Origin: Brachypodium distachyon
Taxonomy: Eukaryota > Streptophyta > Magnoliopsida > Poales > Poaceae
Direction: 5' to 3'
Length of the DNA stretch: 64,000 bases
NCBI RefSeq assembly: GCF_000005505.3
Contig: NC_016135.3
Location: 706,001-770,000, forward strand
This document shows positions 1-10,518 of the stretch, piece after piece. The stretch's first letter is position 1. Every line of letters starts with the position of its first letter. Position numbers and translations under genes: made by a program. The notes below the pieces were generated by a model, which worked only from the letters and a program-made list of their open reading frames with translations, searched no databases and was not told the origin of the DNA.

Positions 1-864
1 ACAGGTAATTTTTGCATAATTCTTTGTAGACAACTTCTTATCACGAGAAACAGATTACGGAGATGTTATGCGCTATTTTAATTCATGGTGTTTGACGTGT
101 GGCATGATGTGATGATTGGTCGAGGTCTGTATATGTACATATGCTAGTCTAAAATTCATCACGATGTGGTGGACTAAATTAAATCGTCAATGACCCAATT
201 TTGGTGTATATACTATTACTTCTTAACCTAGCATTCTTAGCTTGATAAATAAAACAAGTTACGGATTGATATTTTATGCACTACTAATTCGATCATAGTG
301 TTTGTTGAATAAGATATCACATGATGATATGACCCAATCTTGGTATATACTAATCAATATGAGAATCTTTCATTTGTGGCCTTAATAACATTTTGATTGT
401 CCATGTCGTTAGGGCGTGGTGGTCTCAAAATTCATAAGAAAGGAAGAACAATTAATTTGTACATATACAACTGATAAGGAATTTAGGAGACAATTGATGG
501 TTGTCCGAGTGTGATATTTCTTTCACAAATCATTTACTCCAATTTTCTTGTTAGCCCACACCAGGCCACTAACTTCAAACTAATAGGCAGCTTATGCCGG
601 AAAATTTGTTGATAACCCAAAACGTCAGATTGTAATTAAGCGTAGTTTATGGAGTCATGATATGATTGGTCAATTAGTTTTTTTTTGCTTTTTATCTGCT
701 TAGAATTAAAAAAAAATCTTACAGTACCTTTATCCATGAGTTGCATCTGCATGTCTGTGAAATATACAGCTACATACGTACGTACTGATGGACAAGTTAT
801 AACCCTTGTTATTTCTTTCTTGCAGCCTGGCCTTGTTGGTTCATCAAATCAGGTTGATCGTTGA
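1..864 (+). CDS. Possible 3' end of a gene entering from the left edge
   Basis: The window opens with ACAG followed by GTAATT, a plausible exon end and splice donor. A pyrimidine-rich acceptor (TTTCTTTCTTGCAG) ends at 825. It is followed by a 12-codon open stretch (826-861) and TGA at 862-864, reading PGLVGSSNQVDR. This would be the last intron and last exon of a + strand gene, with an untranslated region continuing toward about 1080. I do not recognise the protein. The rest of 5-825 is AT-rich with no coding signal and would be intron. The call rests on splice-like signals only. Confidence 0.3.
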
Positions 865-1085
865 CGATGGCCAAGGGAAATTATATATGGACCTCCTAAA
901 CTCAGCCAACTCATTCAGCACCTTTTATTTGTTGCTGAACTTGTAGGCATGCTTTTCTGGAGCGATGGTCTACACATGAAGATATTGCAGAATTTTTATA
1001 TGGATGAGTGTTTTGCTTATGAATTACAAGACACAATGTATACATGATTATAGTCATAGATTCATGTGAACTTTTTCAAGACTTA

Positions 1086-1303
1086 GGGTGCGTTCTTTTC
1101 GGCTTTAGAACCGGCTTCTCTTAGAAGATGCCCTCACCTAACTTCCTGAAGAAGCCGCATCACAAATTTAGCTAGACTTTCAAAATAGTTTAAGCCAAAC
1201 TAGTTTGGTAGCTTAATCAAATTTAGGTGGCGGCTTCTCCAAGAAACTAGGTTAGGGCAGCTTCTCAGAGAAGCCTCTCCAGGAAGCCGAAAAAAACTGG
1301 CCC
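1086..1303. mobile_element. Tourist-like MITE (PIF/Harbinger type)
   Basis: A 218-bp element has terminal inverted repeats: the left end GGGTGCGTTCTTTTCGGCTT matches the reverse complement of the right end (GGGCCAGTTTTTTTCGGCTT). It is flanked by TTA at 1083-1085 and 1304-1306, the 3-bp target duplication expected for Tourist/PIF-Harbinger elements. The interior repeats GGCTTCTC-type motifs and has no coding capacity. Confidence 0.75.
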
Positions 1304-1307
1304 TTAA

Positions 1308-2005
1308 TTCTTACTAGGTAAGTACCCATGCGTTGCAACGGAGACACAAATATTTCAATGATTTACGTCTCAAATATAGATTACGCATGTCCATTGACCG
1401 ATCGAATTTTTTCTTTCCAAAACGTAACTGACAAACACAGAACTTACCTTAATTTGTGAAACTTACCTTCCACATGGGCTTAATTTTCTCAAATATAGAT
1501 TACGCATGGTTTCCTTAATTTGTGGAACTTACCTTGCTATGGGCTTTGTGGAACTTACCCTAATATGGGCTTAATTTGTGGAACTTACCATGCGGCGGGA
1601 CTGCGTCCCATGGCGGCGTCCACGGGGACCGACAGTGCGGCACCCCATGGAGGCGGCGACGGGACTGCGTCCCATGGCAGCGGCGGCGGGGACCGGCAGT
1701 GCCGCACCCCATGGCGGCGGCGTGGACCGGTACCTGGAGGGATGGGCGCGGGAGGGATGGTGAGGGAGAGGAAGGGATCAAGTGGGTTCCGGTGGAGAGG
1801 AGAGATTTCGGGAGAGGAGAGGCTGGCGGGCGGTGGTGGCGGCGCGTGGGGCGGGGAGCAGCGGTGGCATGCGGGCTGGGTGAGATGCGAGAAAAGGAAA
1901 GAGAAAAACGAATCGGGAGTTCGGGCGGTGGCATACGGATGTAATTTCTGTGAATTTGGGGGGGCGGACCGACGACCAACCAAACTGCAAATTAAGTAGT
2001 AGTAA
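1308..2005. repeat. GC-rich composite repeat block
   Basis: The block starts near TACTAGGTAAGTACCCATGC and GTTGCAACGG, an end motif I associate with dispersed grass repeats. It ends near AGTAGTAGTAAAG. Inside are four copies of a TTTGTGGAACTTACC motif (about 1455-1590, the first with one mismatch) and a 64-bp tandem duplication (about 1597-1724) beginning GGGACTGCGTCCCATGG. Long reading frames on both strands come from GC richness and share no protein features. The family is not determined. Confidence 0.45.
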
Positions 2006-2395
2006 AGATTTCAGTTTCTGGTCAAAAGCTTGGCATTTTTACTGGTCCGTTCTTTTCTCCAACCATTTTTAGTTTTTAGTCTAGGTCTGTTTATTTGGCC
2101 CATTTCATGTGAACCAGAGGAACAGACTCAAAGTTTTAAACAGACTACTGTACTAAGCCGTTTAGCAGCATCTTTTTCCAGCCGCTACAAAAGTGATTGC
2201 ACAACCAGAGTCACATTCGAATTCACTGACCTTCCATTGGCACGCATCTTAGGTGACGACTTTGCTGATTTGAGATCACGAGTCTCATTTGAGCAGGATC
2301 AGGTGACCACGAACCCATAAATCCCCCTCTATCGATCCTAGTGCTTGTACATGAATTCAAGCTTTATAACGTTATCCATGACATAAGCTATGCAT

Positions 2396-2482
2396 GTAGG
2401 TGGAAAAGAAAGGGGGAGCTCCGTGTAGGAGGAAAACAAAGGGGTAGCTCCATGTTGGAGGAAAACAAAGGGGGAGCTCCAT
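2396..2482. repeat. 29-bp tandem repeat, three copies
   Basis: Three consecutive 29-bp units lie at 2396-2424, 2425-2453 and 2454-2482. Each carries GGAAAA, AAAGGGG and AGCTCC blocks and differs from the others at a few positions. No gene is associated. The flanks (2006-2395 and 2483-2869) show nothing else I can assign. Confidence 0.85.
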
Positions 2483-2869
2483 TGATGAGACTTGTACGTA
2501 CGTAGTCATCATTTAGGGTGAAGGATGGAGGAAGTAGAGGTAGGAGAGGCACAATCAAAGAAGCAGCAGCAGCTGCAGAAGCTGGCGCCGTGCTGCTTTT
2601 TCTTTGTTGGACAAAAGAAAGGGAAGAAGTTCTCTCGTGGAAAAATGCAGCATACACTTGGGGCCATAGGAACACGCCGGGCGACCTAATCGTTTTACCC
2701 AAATACAATTCGCCATACCTAGAAATAAGGTCAATCGATGGAAGGGCAAATATTAGATTCTGTGTGCCACGAAAATAATGACTAGCTAAAAATGGATTAT
2801 TAAACAGATAGACAAAAGGACCAAAAGAATATGTGCAAGCACGCGGTTTACTACGGGTGTGGCGTTTTG

Positions 2870-3783
2870 GCTCAATGGAGCCATGGCTCCAGTGGTCAGC
2901 TACCGTCGGATTCTGATCCGAGTCCTGACCCTGACAAGAATTCAATGCCCGGCCAGTAGCTAATGGAGACGTAATTAGATGGTGGTAATCTCTACTAAAC
3001 GCAGGGGTACAGAATCTTTTTTGAATTCCTGTGCCGGAATCTTTCAACTCGTTTCCCTTTTCTCGATAGAAAAAGCCATCTAGTTGGTCTGAATAAAATA
3101 GTTCGTCAGAACAACTGGCGAGTCAAGAGAAAAGAAGATAGTTGTATCCAATCCAGCCTCCCTGCCTGAGTGCCTGCTACTTTATCCGCACCATACTAAC
3201 ATCGGTAAAAACCAGATGTTTCGATCATGCACTAGGAAACTATACCACGGCAGATAGCCTGTATCAAGAATAAAAAGGACAAATAGTGGTTTCAGCTTCC
3301 AGAGACAGAGGAGGAAGGAACTGATCCTTTTTTTTATGGATCCAATCGAACAGTGCACATAATAAATGTCAAAACCTAAAAACCGACTCGATCTAATTCA
3401 ACAGTAAGCAGCCTGCAAACAATTCGAAAGATAGGTGGTGCTGTCAGATTTACTGTATCAGTCATCTGACAACAGCGAAAATACACTTAACGAAAATCAG
3501 CGTAGGAAAAAGCAGGAAATGAAATGAATTGGTATTTAGAATTATTGAGCATAGAGAAGTGTAACGGGAAGCAAACCGACTGCCTCCCACCTACCCGCCT
3601 GCCAGCCATTAAAGAAGCCATTGATTCCAGTACCTGTTTACGCGCTAATGCGGCTGGGGTACTAGGTTGTTGTACCTTGTTTGGTGCTAATGGTGAGATA
3701 ACGGACAGGGGGCAGATTAGCACCAATCTCCTCGATCCCGATCCGACGGCAGGCGCCCCCTGGAGCCATGGCTCCATTGAGCT
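2870..3783. repeat. Segment bounded by roughly 50-bp inverted repeats
   Basis: Bases 2871-2924 and the reverse complement of 3730-3782 share GCTCAATGGAGCCATGGC followed by TCCAG, then diverge to roughly 75% identity through a CCGTCGGAT block. The core TGGAGCCATGGCTCCA is itself a 16-bp palindrome. No clear target duplication flanks the pair and no transposase is seen between them. It may be a decayed MITE or foldback element. The interior and the 3784-3904 spacer have no gene I can support. Confidence 0.4.
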
Positions 3784-3909
3784 GCGGAACTTTTTGGGTT
3801 TACTACTCCCTCTGTCCAGGTACCAAACTCTCTACGCGAGGGAGGAGAGGGTCGAGCCAAAAAATTGAGCTTTGTAAGCCGAGGTAGATCCCAAAGGGGT
3901 TGAGCTTCC

Positions 3910-4121
3910 AGTTAAAAAACGGGGAAGATAGAATAATTTGCCGTGGGTAAACCTTTCCCGGCCTGCCTCATATTTATACTCATCAAGGGATAAGGATTAC
4001 ATGCTGATTACAAGGGATAACAACAAAGGTTGTTGTGTTGCCGGATATGCTACAGTAGATACATACGGCAACAACTATACAAAGCTATACCTAACTCTGT
4101 TAGGATCTACTTCGGTTAACA
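3910..4121 (-). repeat. 3' LTR of the copia element
   Basis: This 212-bp LTR begins (on the - strand) TGTTAACCGAAG and is directly preceded by the polypurine tract. It aligns over its full length with the LTR at 8613-8828, lacking 4 bp found there near 4094. Confidence 0.92.
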
Positions 4122-4130
4122 TTCCCCCTC
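4122..4130 (-). other. Polypurine tract of the copia element
   Basis: On the - strand the sequence GAGGGGGAA immediately precedes the TG of the 3' LTR, the position and composition expected for plus-strand priming. Confidence 0.85.
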
Positions 4131-4134
4131 AATG

Positions 4135-5619
4135 TCAACCGGTTGTGAGGTTGAGATTGCGCCGAAGTTGCTCTAGCATCTGCTTGGTGACTGGTTTGGT
4201 GAAGGCGTCAGCTACCTGATCTGCAGATGAGACGAAGCGCACCTCCAATGCTCTCATTGCAACCTTCTCTCTGACGAAATGAAAATCCACTTCAATGTGC
4301 TTCGTCCGAGCATGGAAGACAGGATTCGCAGTGAGATATGTTGCTCCAAGGTTGTCACACCACAACACGGGAGCTCGAGGCTGCGGCACGCGTAGTTCCT
4401 TCAAAAGAGACTGCACCCAGGTTGCCTCAGCTGTGCCATTTGCCAGAGCTTTGTATTCAGCTTCAGTAGAAGATCGAGACACAGTCGGTTGCTTCCGGGC
4501 ACTCCATGAGATGAGATTGGGGCTGAAGAACACTACAAACCCTCTAGTGGATCTGCGATCGTCTCCACAGCCTGCCCAATCAGCGTCTGTAAACACGCTT
4601 AGCAAAGTGGAGCTTGACCGCTTGATAGTTAGCCCGGTGGAGACTGTGCCTTTGACAAAACGCAGAATGCGCTTCACGGCCTCCCAATGCACATCGGTAG
4701 GCTGTGACAGGTACTGGCAAACCTTGTTGACAGCATAGGATAGATCCGGACGCGTGAGAGTAAGATACTGTAGGGCACCAACAGTACTGCGGTAGCGGAA
4801 AGCATCATCTTCTCCAAGAGAAAGACCAGATTCTTTAGTGAGTTTCTCCTGAACGCACATTGTGGTGGAAATGGGCTTGCAATTCTCCATATGAGTGCGC
4901 CGCAGAAGGTGGTCAAGGGCATACTTCTGCTGAGTAAGACAGATTCCCCCTGAATTGCGAACCACTTCAATCCCAAGGAAGTAGCTCAAGCGGCCAAGAT
5001 CCTTGACCGGAAACGATGCTGACAGATGCCGCAAGAGAGCAGTCAGAGCAGTGGAAGAAGAGCTGGTGATGACAATGTCATCAACATATACCAACATGTA
5101 GATGGTAACTCCATCCTGACAGAAAATGAAGAGAGATGTGTCGGTGGAGGACGACGTGAATCCCAACTGCTGCAATCTGTCACTAAGGCGAGAGTACCAG
5201 GCACGCGGTGACTGCTTGAGGCCGTACAAGGACTTGTGAAGCTTGCACACATAATCAGCTTTGGTAGGGTCCTGAAAACCAGGAGGTTGCTGCATATATG
5301 CCATCTCAGTCAGAATGCCATGCAGGAAGGCATTGCTGATGTCAATCTGGTGAAGAGCCCAGCCACGGGAGACAGCGAGGGAGAGCACAAGGCGCACAGT
5401 AGCCGGTTTGACGACGGGAGAGAATGTGTCGGAGTAATCAATCCAATGGCGCTGTGTGAAGCCTTTAGCAACCAGGCGAGCCTTGACCTTATCCAGAGAA
5501 CCATCGGCCTTGTGCTTTACCTTGAAGACCCACTTGCAGCCGATGACATTTTGCCCAGGCAGTCGAGGGACAAGAGTCCATGTGTGATTCTCAAGAAGGG
5601 CAGAGAACTCAGCCTCCAT
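4135..5619 (-). pseudogene. Copia reverse transcriptase and RNase H region (open, 494 codons)
   Basis: This is the only long intact part of the element's pol frame. It contains the copia RT domain: an NHTWTLV start, [11 protein letters not shown], the DISNAFLHG block, [11 protein letters not shown] and the catalytic YVDD at residues 178-181. An RNase H domain follows with [14 protein letters not shown] and a terminal ARTKHIEVD block. The shown start is only the first Met after a nonsense codon; in an intact element this would be the C-terminal part of the polyprotein. Upstream stops and frameshifts mean it is probably not expressed as a working pol. Class assignment is very secure, element lineage is not. 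Confidence 0.9.
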
Positions 5620-5682
5620 GGCATGCCGCCAGTGGGCATCAGCAAGAGCAGCACGATAAGATGTGGGCTCGGCAAAGAATGC

Positions 5683-7818
5683 TCAGCGACGAGGATCATA
5701 GTGCACCATGCCATCAGTCGGGACCAATGTCTTGGAGATGTTGTTCCGCATGCGGGTCCGGACGCGGTCTGCCGCGGCAGGAATGGGCGCAGCCGGGTCT
5801 GCCGCGGCAGGAATTGGCGCGACGGGGGCTGCCGCGGCAGGAGCAGCATCCGGGCTGCCACGGCAGGAATGTGCGCGGCAGGAGCGGCCACAGCAGGGGC
5901 TGCCGTGGCAGGAGCTGTCGCAGCCGGGTCTGCCGCGGCAGGAATTGGCGCGACGGGGGCTGCCGCGGCAGGAGCAGCATCCGGGCTGCCACGGCAGGAA
6001 TGTGCGCGGCAGGAGCGGCCACAGCAGGGGCTGCCGTGGCAGGAGCTGTCGCAGCCGGGTCTTCCGCGGCAGGATCCGACCCAGCCGAGTCCGCCTGGTC
6101 TGCAGGGTGATCGCCGCGAGAGGAGCCCGACGTGCGGGAAGTCGAGTCTGATGAGCTGGATGGTGCGCCTTGCCCTGTACCTGCGGCAGGAAGATCACTA
6201 CTAGAAGTAGGATTAGCAAGGTGAGAAACATCATAACGCCACATGTGATCATCAACAATTACTGGCTCGGTTAGAGGAAATAAGAGGTGGGTGTGATGGA
6301 AGGTGGAGCCAGGGAGGATGGGGATGAAAAAGGATAAACTTCCTCATCAAAGATGACATCACGAGAGATGTGGATACGCCCACTCGTCCGATCTAAACAC
6401 TTATACCCCTTATGCATGGAGCTATAGCTGAGAAAGATGCATTGCCGGGACCGAAATTCTAACTTCCGATCATTATAGGGGCGCAAGTTGGGCCAACAGG
6501 CAACCCCAAAAGAGAGGAGAAAGGTATAATCGGGGCGCTCATTGAAGAGGCGAGTAATGGGGGCCGAATGACCAAGGACTCGAGTAGGCATGCAATTGAT
6601 TAGGTAACACGCAGCTAGGAAAGCTTCATCCCAGAAGCGAACAGGCAGAGAGGAGTGAGCAAGAAGAGCAATGCCGGTTTCAACTAGGTGCCGATGCTTT
6701 CGCTCGGCAATCCCATTTTGTTGAGAAGTGTGTGGGCAAAAAACACGATGGGAAATCCCTTCTCTCGTGAAGTACTGAGAGAGGCGATGATACTCTCCCC
6801 CCCAATCGGATTGGAACGTTTTGAGTTTGGCATTTAACTGTCATTCGGCAAGCTTCTGGAAGTTGTAGAAAACTTGTTCTACGTTAGATTTTCGCTTGAG
6901 GAGGTAGATCTAGGTGAACCTACTATAGTCATCCACAAAACTAACGTAGTATTTGTATCCACCAACAGAGGTGATGGCTGGTCCCCAAACATCAGAATGA
7001 ACAAGCTCAAGAGGCATATGAGACACATGAGAAGACTCACGAAAAGATAATTGGTGCACTTTGACACGTTGACACGCATCACAAATACTAGATTGGTTTG
7101 AGGGTGCACAAGCAAATTTATTCTCTCTAAGAACAGAATCAACAACACTTTTGGAGGGATGACCTAATCTTCGATGCCACAGATCTGATGTGATCTTGGC
7201 ACTGGACAAAGCACGACGAGACGACACGGTAGGAAGGAACTTGGCTTGAGGCTTGGCACCGGGTAGAGACCTCTCCGACTTCTACCGCGCAGCAGGATTG
7301 CCCTCATTGCTTGGTCCTTCACGCAAAAAGAATTAGGATGGAGTTCAACAAAAGCATTATTATCAAAAGCAAGTTTGTTGGCAGAGAGAAGGTGTTTGTT
7401 AATGTGTGGAACATGAAGAACATTACCAAGGTGTAAAGGTTTGGACAAGCCAAAAATTATTGAATGACCAACATGGGAGATGTTCAAACCTGCTCCATTG
7501 GCGATTGCACCTGGTCCTTGCCGCCATAGCGTTCGTGGACAGTAAGGTGATCAAGATCACTCGTCAGGTGATCCGTGGCCCCACTATCCAGGTACCAGTT
7601 GTTGTCGACGGAGTAGCCGCCAGTGTTGACGGCGTTGCCAGAGCGCTCACGGTTCTCCTCGGGCTGGTAGGAGTGGTTGAAGCGCTGGCGACAGTGGAGA
7701 GCGTCGTGGCCGAATTTGGAGCAGACTTGGCACTTGAGATTGCTCCTCCCTTTGCCGTTGCCGTTGCCGCGGTTGCGCGACTGCTGCTGGCCACGCTTCT
7801 GTCCACCTCCTTGTCCAC
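5683..7818 (-). pseudogene. Copia zinc knuckle, protease and integrase region, frameshifted
   Basis: Reading leftward on the - strand: a CX2CX4HX4C zinc knuckle near 7732-7690, an aspartic protease DSGAT motif at about 7588, a GAG-pre-integrase HRRLGHPS block (about 7170), and the integrase core with a D-D-E type arrangement from about 7000 to 6600. The core ends in the conserved segment FLSYSSMHKGYKCLD before 6400. The frame changes near 7500 and 7250. In-frame stops lie at 6910-6912, 6841-6843 and 5683-5685; the last two are TGA where CGA would fit the family, consistent with C-to-T change. The integrase-RT linker contains a 131-bp tandem duplication described separately. Confidence 0.82.
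5790..6051. repeat. Perfect 131-bp tandem duplication inside the copia pol linker
   Basis: Bases 5790-5920 and 5921-6051 are identical by eye, followed by a partial third start at 6052. The unit is GC-rich and itself built from shorter GCTGCCGCGGCAGGA-type subrepeats. Because 131 is not a multiple of three, each extra copy shifts the pol frame between integrase and RT. Confidence 0.9.
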
Positions 7819-7943
7819 GGTTCTGTCCTCCGCGGTTGGGATCGTTCCCGCGGGAGACGGAGTTGGCGGAGGAGGAGTGGATGTCGGTGGTGGCGTTCTG
7901 CTGCTCTAGGCGAAGCTCGGCTGCGCGTAGAAGCTGCCAAGAG

Positions 7944-8579
7944 TCATGGCCTCATCCTTGGTGGTGAGGGACGTGACCAATGGCTCATACTCCGGCACAA
8001 GGCCGGCCAGCATGTAACGAGCGTCTCTTCGTCAGAGAGGGGCTTGCCAATGGATGCCATCGCATCGGCTAGCCCCTTCATCTTGTTGAAGTATTCTGAG
8101 GCCGTCAGATCCTTCTTCTTCAGGTTGGAGAGCTGGTAGCGCAGCTTCATGACGCGCCCACGGTTTTGCGCCACAAAGGACTTGTGGAGCGCCTCCCACA
8201 AGGCGCGAGAAGTAATGAGCTGCGTCATCTGACCGAGGATATCCTCAGTCATGGAGGCAAGAAGCGCAATCATAACCAGCTGATCTTGCTGGTACCAGCG
8301 TAGAAAAGCCGGGTTGGCAAGCTGTCGGGCGTCATCTCCTTCGCCCTCTAGGATGGTCTGGGCAGGCGTGGCAAGGGTGCCGTCGACGTACCCGTAGAGC
8401 TGCTGCGCCCACAGGACAGGGACGGCTTGGGTTTTCCAGAGAAGGAAGTTGTCGCGGGTGAGGCACATAGTGATGAGATTGGTGATGGCAGAGATGGAGG
8501 CAGGTGGAGAAGTGGTAGCATCAGGCTGGTTGACAATAGCACCAGCAGCGGCAGCGGCGGCGGCAGCGCCGAGAACCAT
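7944..8579 (-). pseudogene. Copia gag (N-terminal part)
   Basis: Starting at ATG 8577-8579 just inside the primer-binding site, the frame encodes an Ala-rich leader and then a copia-type gag (UBN2 class) with LWKTQAVPVL, TSRALWEALHKSF and YQLSNLKKKDLTASEYFNKMKGLADA blocks. Around residue 185 the frame breaks: gag-like sequence resumes in the next frame near 8013, and shifts again near 7925 before the zinc knuckle. The capsid-like core is intact but the full gag is not. Confidence 0.85.
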
Positions 8580-8600
8580 TGTGAGCGAGATTGGATCTAA

Positions 8601-8612
8601 GCTCTGATACCA
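8601..8612 (-). other. tRNA primer-binding site of the copia element
   Basis: On the - strand TGGTATCAGAGC directly follows the 5' LTR. This is the standard initiator-Met tRNA complement used by plant copia elements. Confidence 0.92.
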
Positions 8613-8828
8613 AGTTAGAAAACAGGAAAGATAGAATAATTTGCCGTGGGTAAACCTTCCCCGGCCTGCCTCATATTTATACTCATCAAGAGATAAGGAT
8701 TACATGCTGATTACAAGGGGTAACAACAAAGGTTGTTGTGTTGCCGGATATGTTACAGTAGATACATACGGCAACAACTATACAAAGCTATACCTAATTA
8801 ATTCTGTTAGGATCTACTTCGGTTAACA
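8613..8828 (-). repeat. 5' LTR of the copia element
   Basis: This 216-bp LTR abuts the primer-binding site on its inner side and the target duplication CTTCC on its outer side. About eight substitutions and one 4-bp insertion separate it from the other LTR. Confidence 0.92.
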
Positions 8829-8833
8829 CTTCC

Positions 8834-9010
8834 AAGAGATGCAGTCTTCCACAGAAGGGTCCAGGATCACAGGTTGCAGGTTGTTAGACGAGCAAATTCC
8901 TCAATATGGGCAACCGTGGAGAGGCTCTGGAGGTTGAAATCATTGGTCAATTCATGGTCCAAGATAGCATTGTGAACTGTCCTATTCTTTTTTCCTCGAA
9001 ATGTTGAAAA
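8834..9010 (-). pseudogene. LINE ORF2 C-terminal remnant interrupted by the copia element
   Basis: Reading the - strand across the copia target site gives LDPSVEDCISWKLNPFG. Upstream of it is a segment with LQSLSTVAHIEEFARL. This resembles the zf-RVT region at the end of plant LINE ORF2 proteins, where a D-x-I-x-W-K motif precedes the zinc-finger domain. The piece is short and degenerate. It continues for a few codons on the far side of the copia insertion (about 3840-3904), which makes the copia the younger insertion. Confidence 0.4.
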
Positions 9011-9749
9011 ATGAGAGGAGCAAGTCTTTCGGAGGCTGATTTCCCAGCCAAGCCGAGTCCCAAAAATGAGCTTTCATGCCATCATGCAAGGTTAAGAGTA
9101 CCCAAGCCACCAAACTGCTTGGGCTGGCAGACCGTGCTCCAGTTAACCTTAAATATTAATTATGATGCATGCATTGGACCATTTACTATCATTGGTTAAT
9201 TGTAACCATTTTTCAAGAGGCAGGGAATACTGTTTGTAAATGTGAACAATTCAGACTGGGGCTCAACATAAAAAGCCCAAGACCTATATATACTCTCCTG
9301 GACCAAGTAATGCACGCAGACCAATAGAAAACAAAACGAGCCCACCAGATAACGAATGCATGGACATGATCGGGTGTCCTTTCTATAAAAAAACAAATAG
9401 TAAAAAATAGCCCAAAAACAAAACTTAGACGAAATTTGACCCTCTGCACTGTGTCACCTAGCCACTCCATCATTGAAGATCGAGTGACTTTGGAAAAATG
9501 TGTTGGGGCTGCCCTCCGGCGACACACGCCGAGCAGCCCTCCGGTGACACGAACACCGGACGGAAGGAGACGAAGAAGGAAACACAAGATATTCAGCGCA
9601 CAAACACTTTGGCGCACAAACACCTCGCCGACGAACGGCTTCTCTTTACTCATTGAGGGCACATACCACACACGAATATACATGGGAGACTATCTGAAGA
9701 GTAACCCTGGTTCTTCATCTGCTGTGGCGGTGTCTTCTCGGGCAGTGCC
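9011..9749. other. Intergenic, no gene seen
   Basis: I see no supported gene. A sequence around 9395-9440 (AAAACTTAGACGAAATTTGA) loosely resembles 22300-22350 on the other side of the CACTA element. Bases 9500-9560 hold short CCTCCGG(C/T)GACAC repeats. Reading frames here have no family features. Confidence 0.5.
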
Positions 9750-9765
9750 ACGCACTACACCATGA

Positions 9766-10150
9766 CCCCCCCTTTAGCAACGCATCGATGTGTTGCCTAA
9801 TGTCCATATAGGTGTTGCTAGTGTCTGCACCAACGCACATTGTATGTGTTGCCTTTTGTGGCATTGCAAGGATCCCGTGCAACGCATATACCTGCGTTGG
9901 TAAAAGGCATGAAAAAGCGTTGGAGGATTGCAACATATATTTGGTAACGCTTCCGAATCGTTACTAGTGGTGCACCAACGGACTTGCATATGTTGCTTTT
10001 GGTGGCGTTGCACGGGTCTGCTGCAACATATATTTGGTAACGTTTCCGAATTGTTGCCAGTGGTGCAACAACGGATTTGTATGCGTACCTTTTGGTAGCA
10101 TTGCAAGGGTTTGCTACAACACATATATATGCATTTCTAAGGGACATGAA
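9766..10150. repeat. Left subterminal repeat region of the CACTA element
   Basis: Multiple copies in both orientations of GTGTTGC, GCAACGCATATA and [24 protein letters not shown] words recur every 20-60 bp. Matching words occur at the right end (21450-21660). In CACTA elements such clusters bind the TNPA-type protein. Confidence 0.7.
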
Positions 10151-10518
10151 TGCGTTGATGGTTAGCTTGTTGGATGGATTTGAATATTCAGTGCAATGGA
10201 GATAACATATCATCGCCACACTTAGGAGCGCTGTTACGTTACGTGTAATATTAATGATATTCTAACATAACAAAAGATAAAAACACCTCATATATTAATA
10301 ACGCCATTATTGCATTACAAAGGAAGTCATCCACCCATCACATTATATGTATATATATTGTTTTGTGTCCTAAACAAATATTCTAAAAAGTATAGCATCA
10401 TCCTCCACCTTGCGATCAACATCTGAGACTTGCATCATCCATTTATTTTAGCAATCTACAAAAATAAAATGTGGAGATAAGTAACATAGCACTAAAGAGA
10501 AATGAATATACTAAGTAT

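Larger units (their letters stand above)
3910..8828 (-). mobile_element. Ty1-copia LTR retrotransposon, defective copy
   Basis: A 4,919-bp element is bounded by LTRs (3910-4121 and 8613-8828) and flanked by the 5-bp target duplication CTTCC (3905-3909 and 8829-8833). Order on the - strand is 5' LTR, primer-binding site, gag with zinc knuckle, protease, integrase, RT-RNase H, polypurine tract, 3' LTR; integrase before RT is the copia order. LTR ends read TGTTAACC...TTTTAACT (TG/CT). I count about 8 substitutions over about 212 aligned bases plus one 4-bp gap, so the insertion is old enough to have diverged about 4%. The reading frame has at least four frameshifts (near 8017, 7925, 7500 and 7250) and three in-frame stops, so the copy is not autonomous. 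Confidence 0.93.

Noticed and set aside
1520..1999. Overlapping long reading frames on both strands
   Set aside because: They come from a GC-rich repeat, have Arg/Gly- or Pro-rich low-complexity composition in every frame, and show no domain.
5236..6204. 322-residue + strand reading frame
   Set aside because: It is the antisense shadow of the copia pol region; its long Ala/Gly part is the 131-bp tandem duplication read in another frame.
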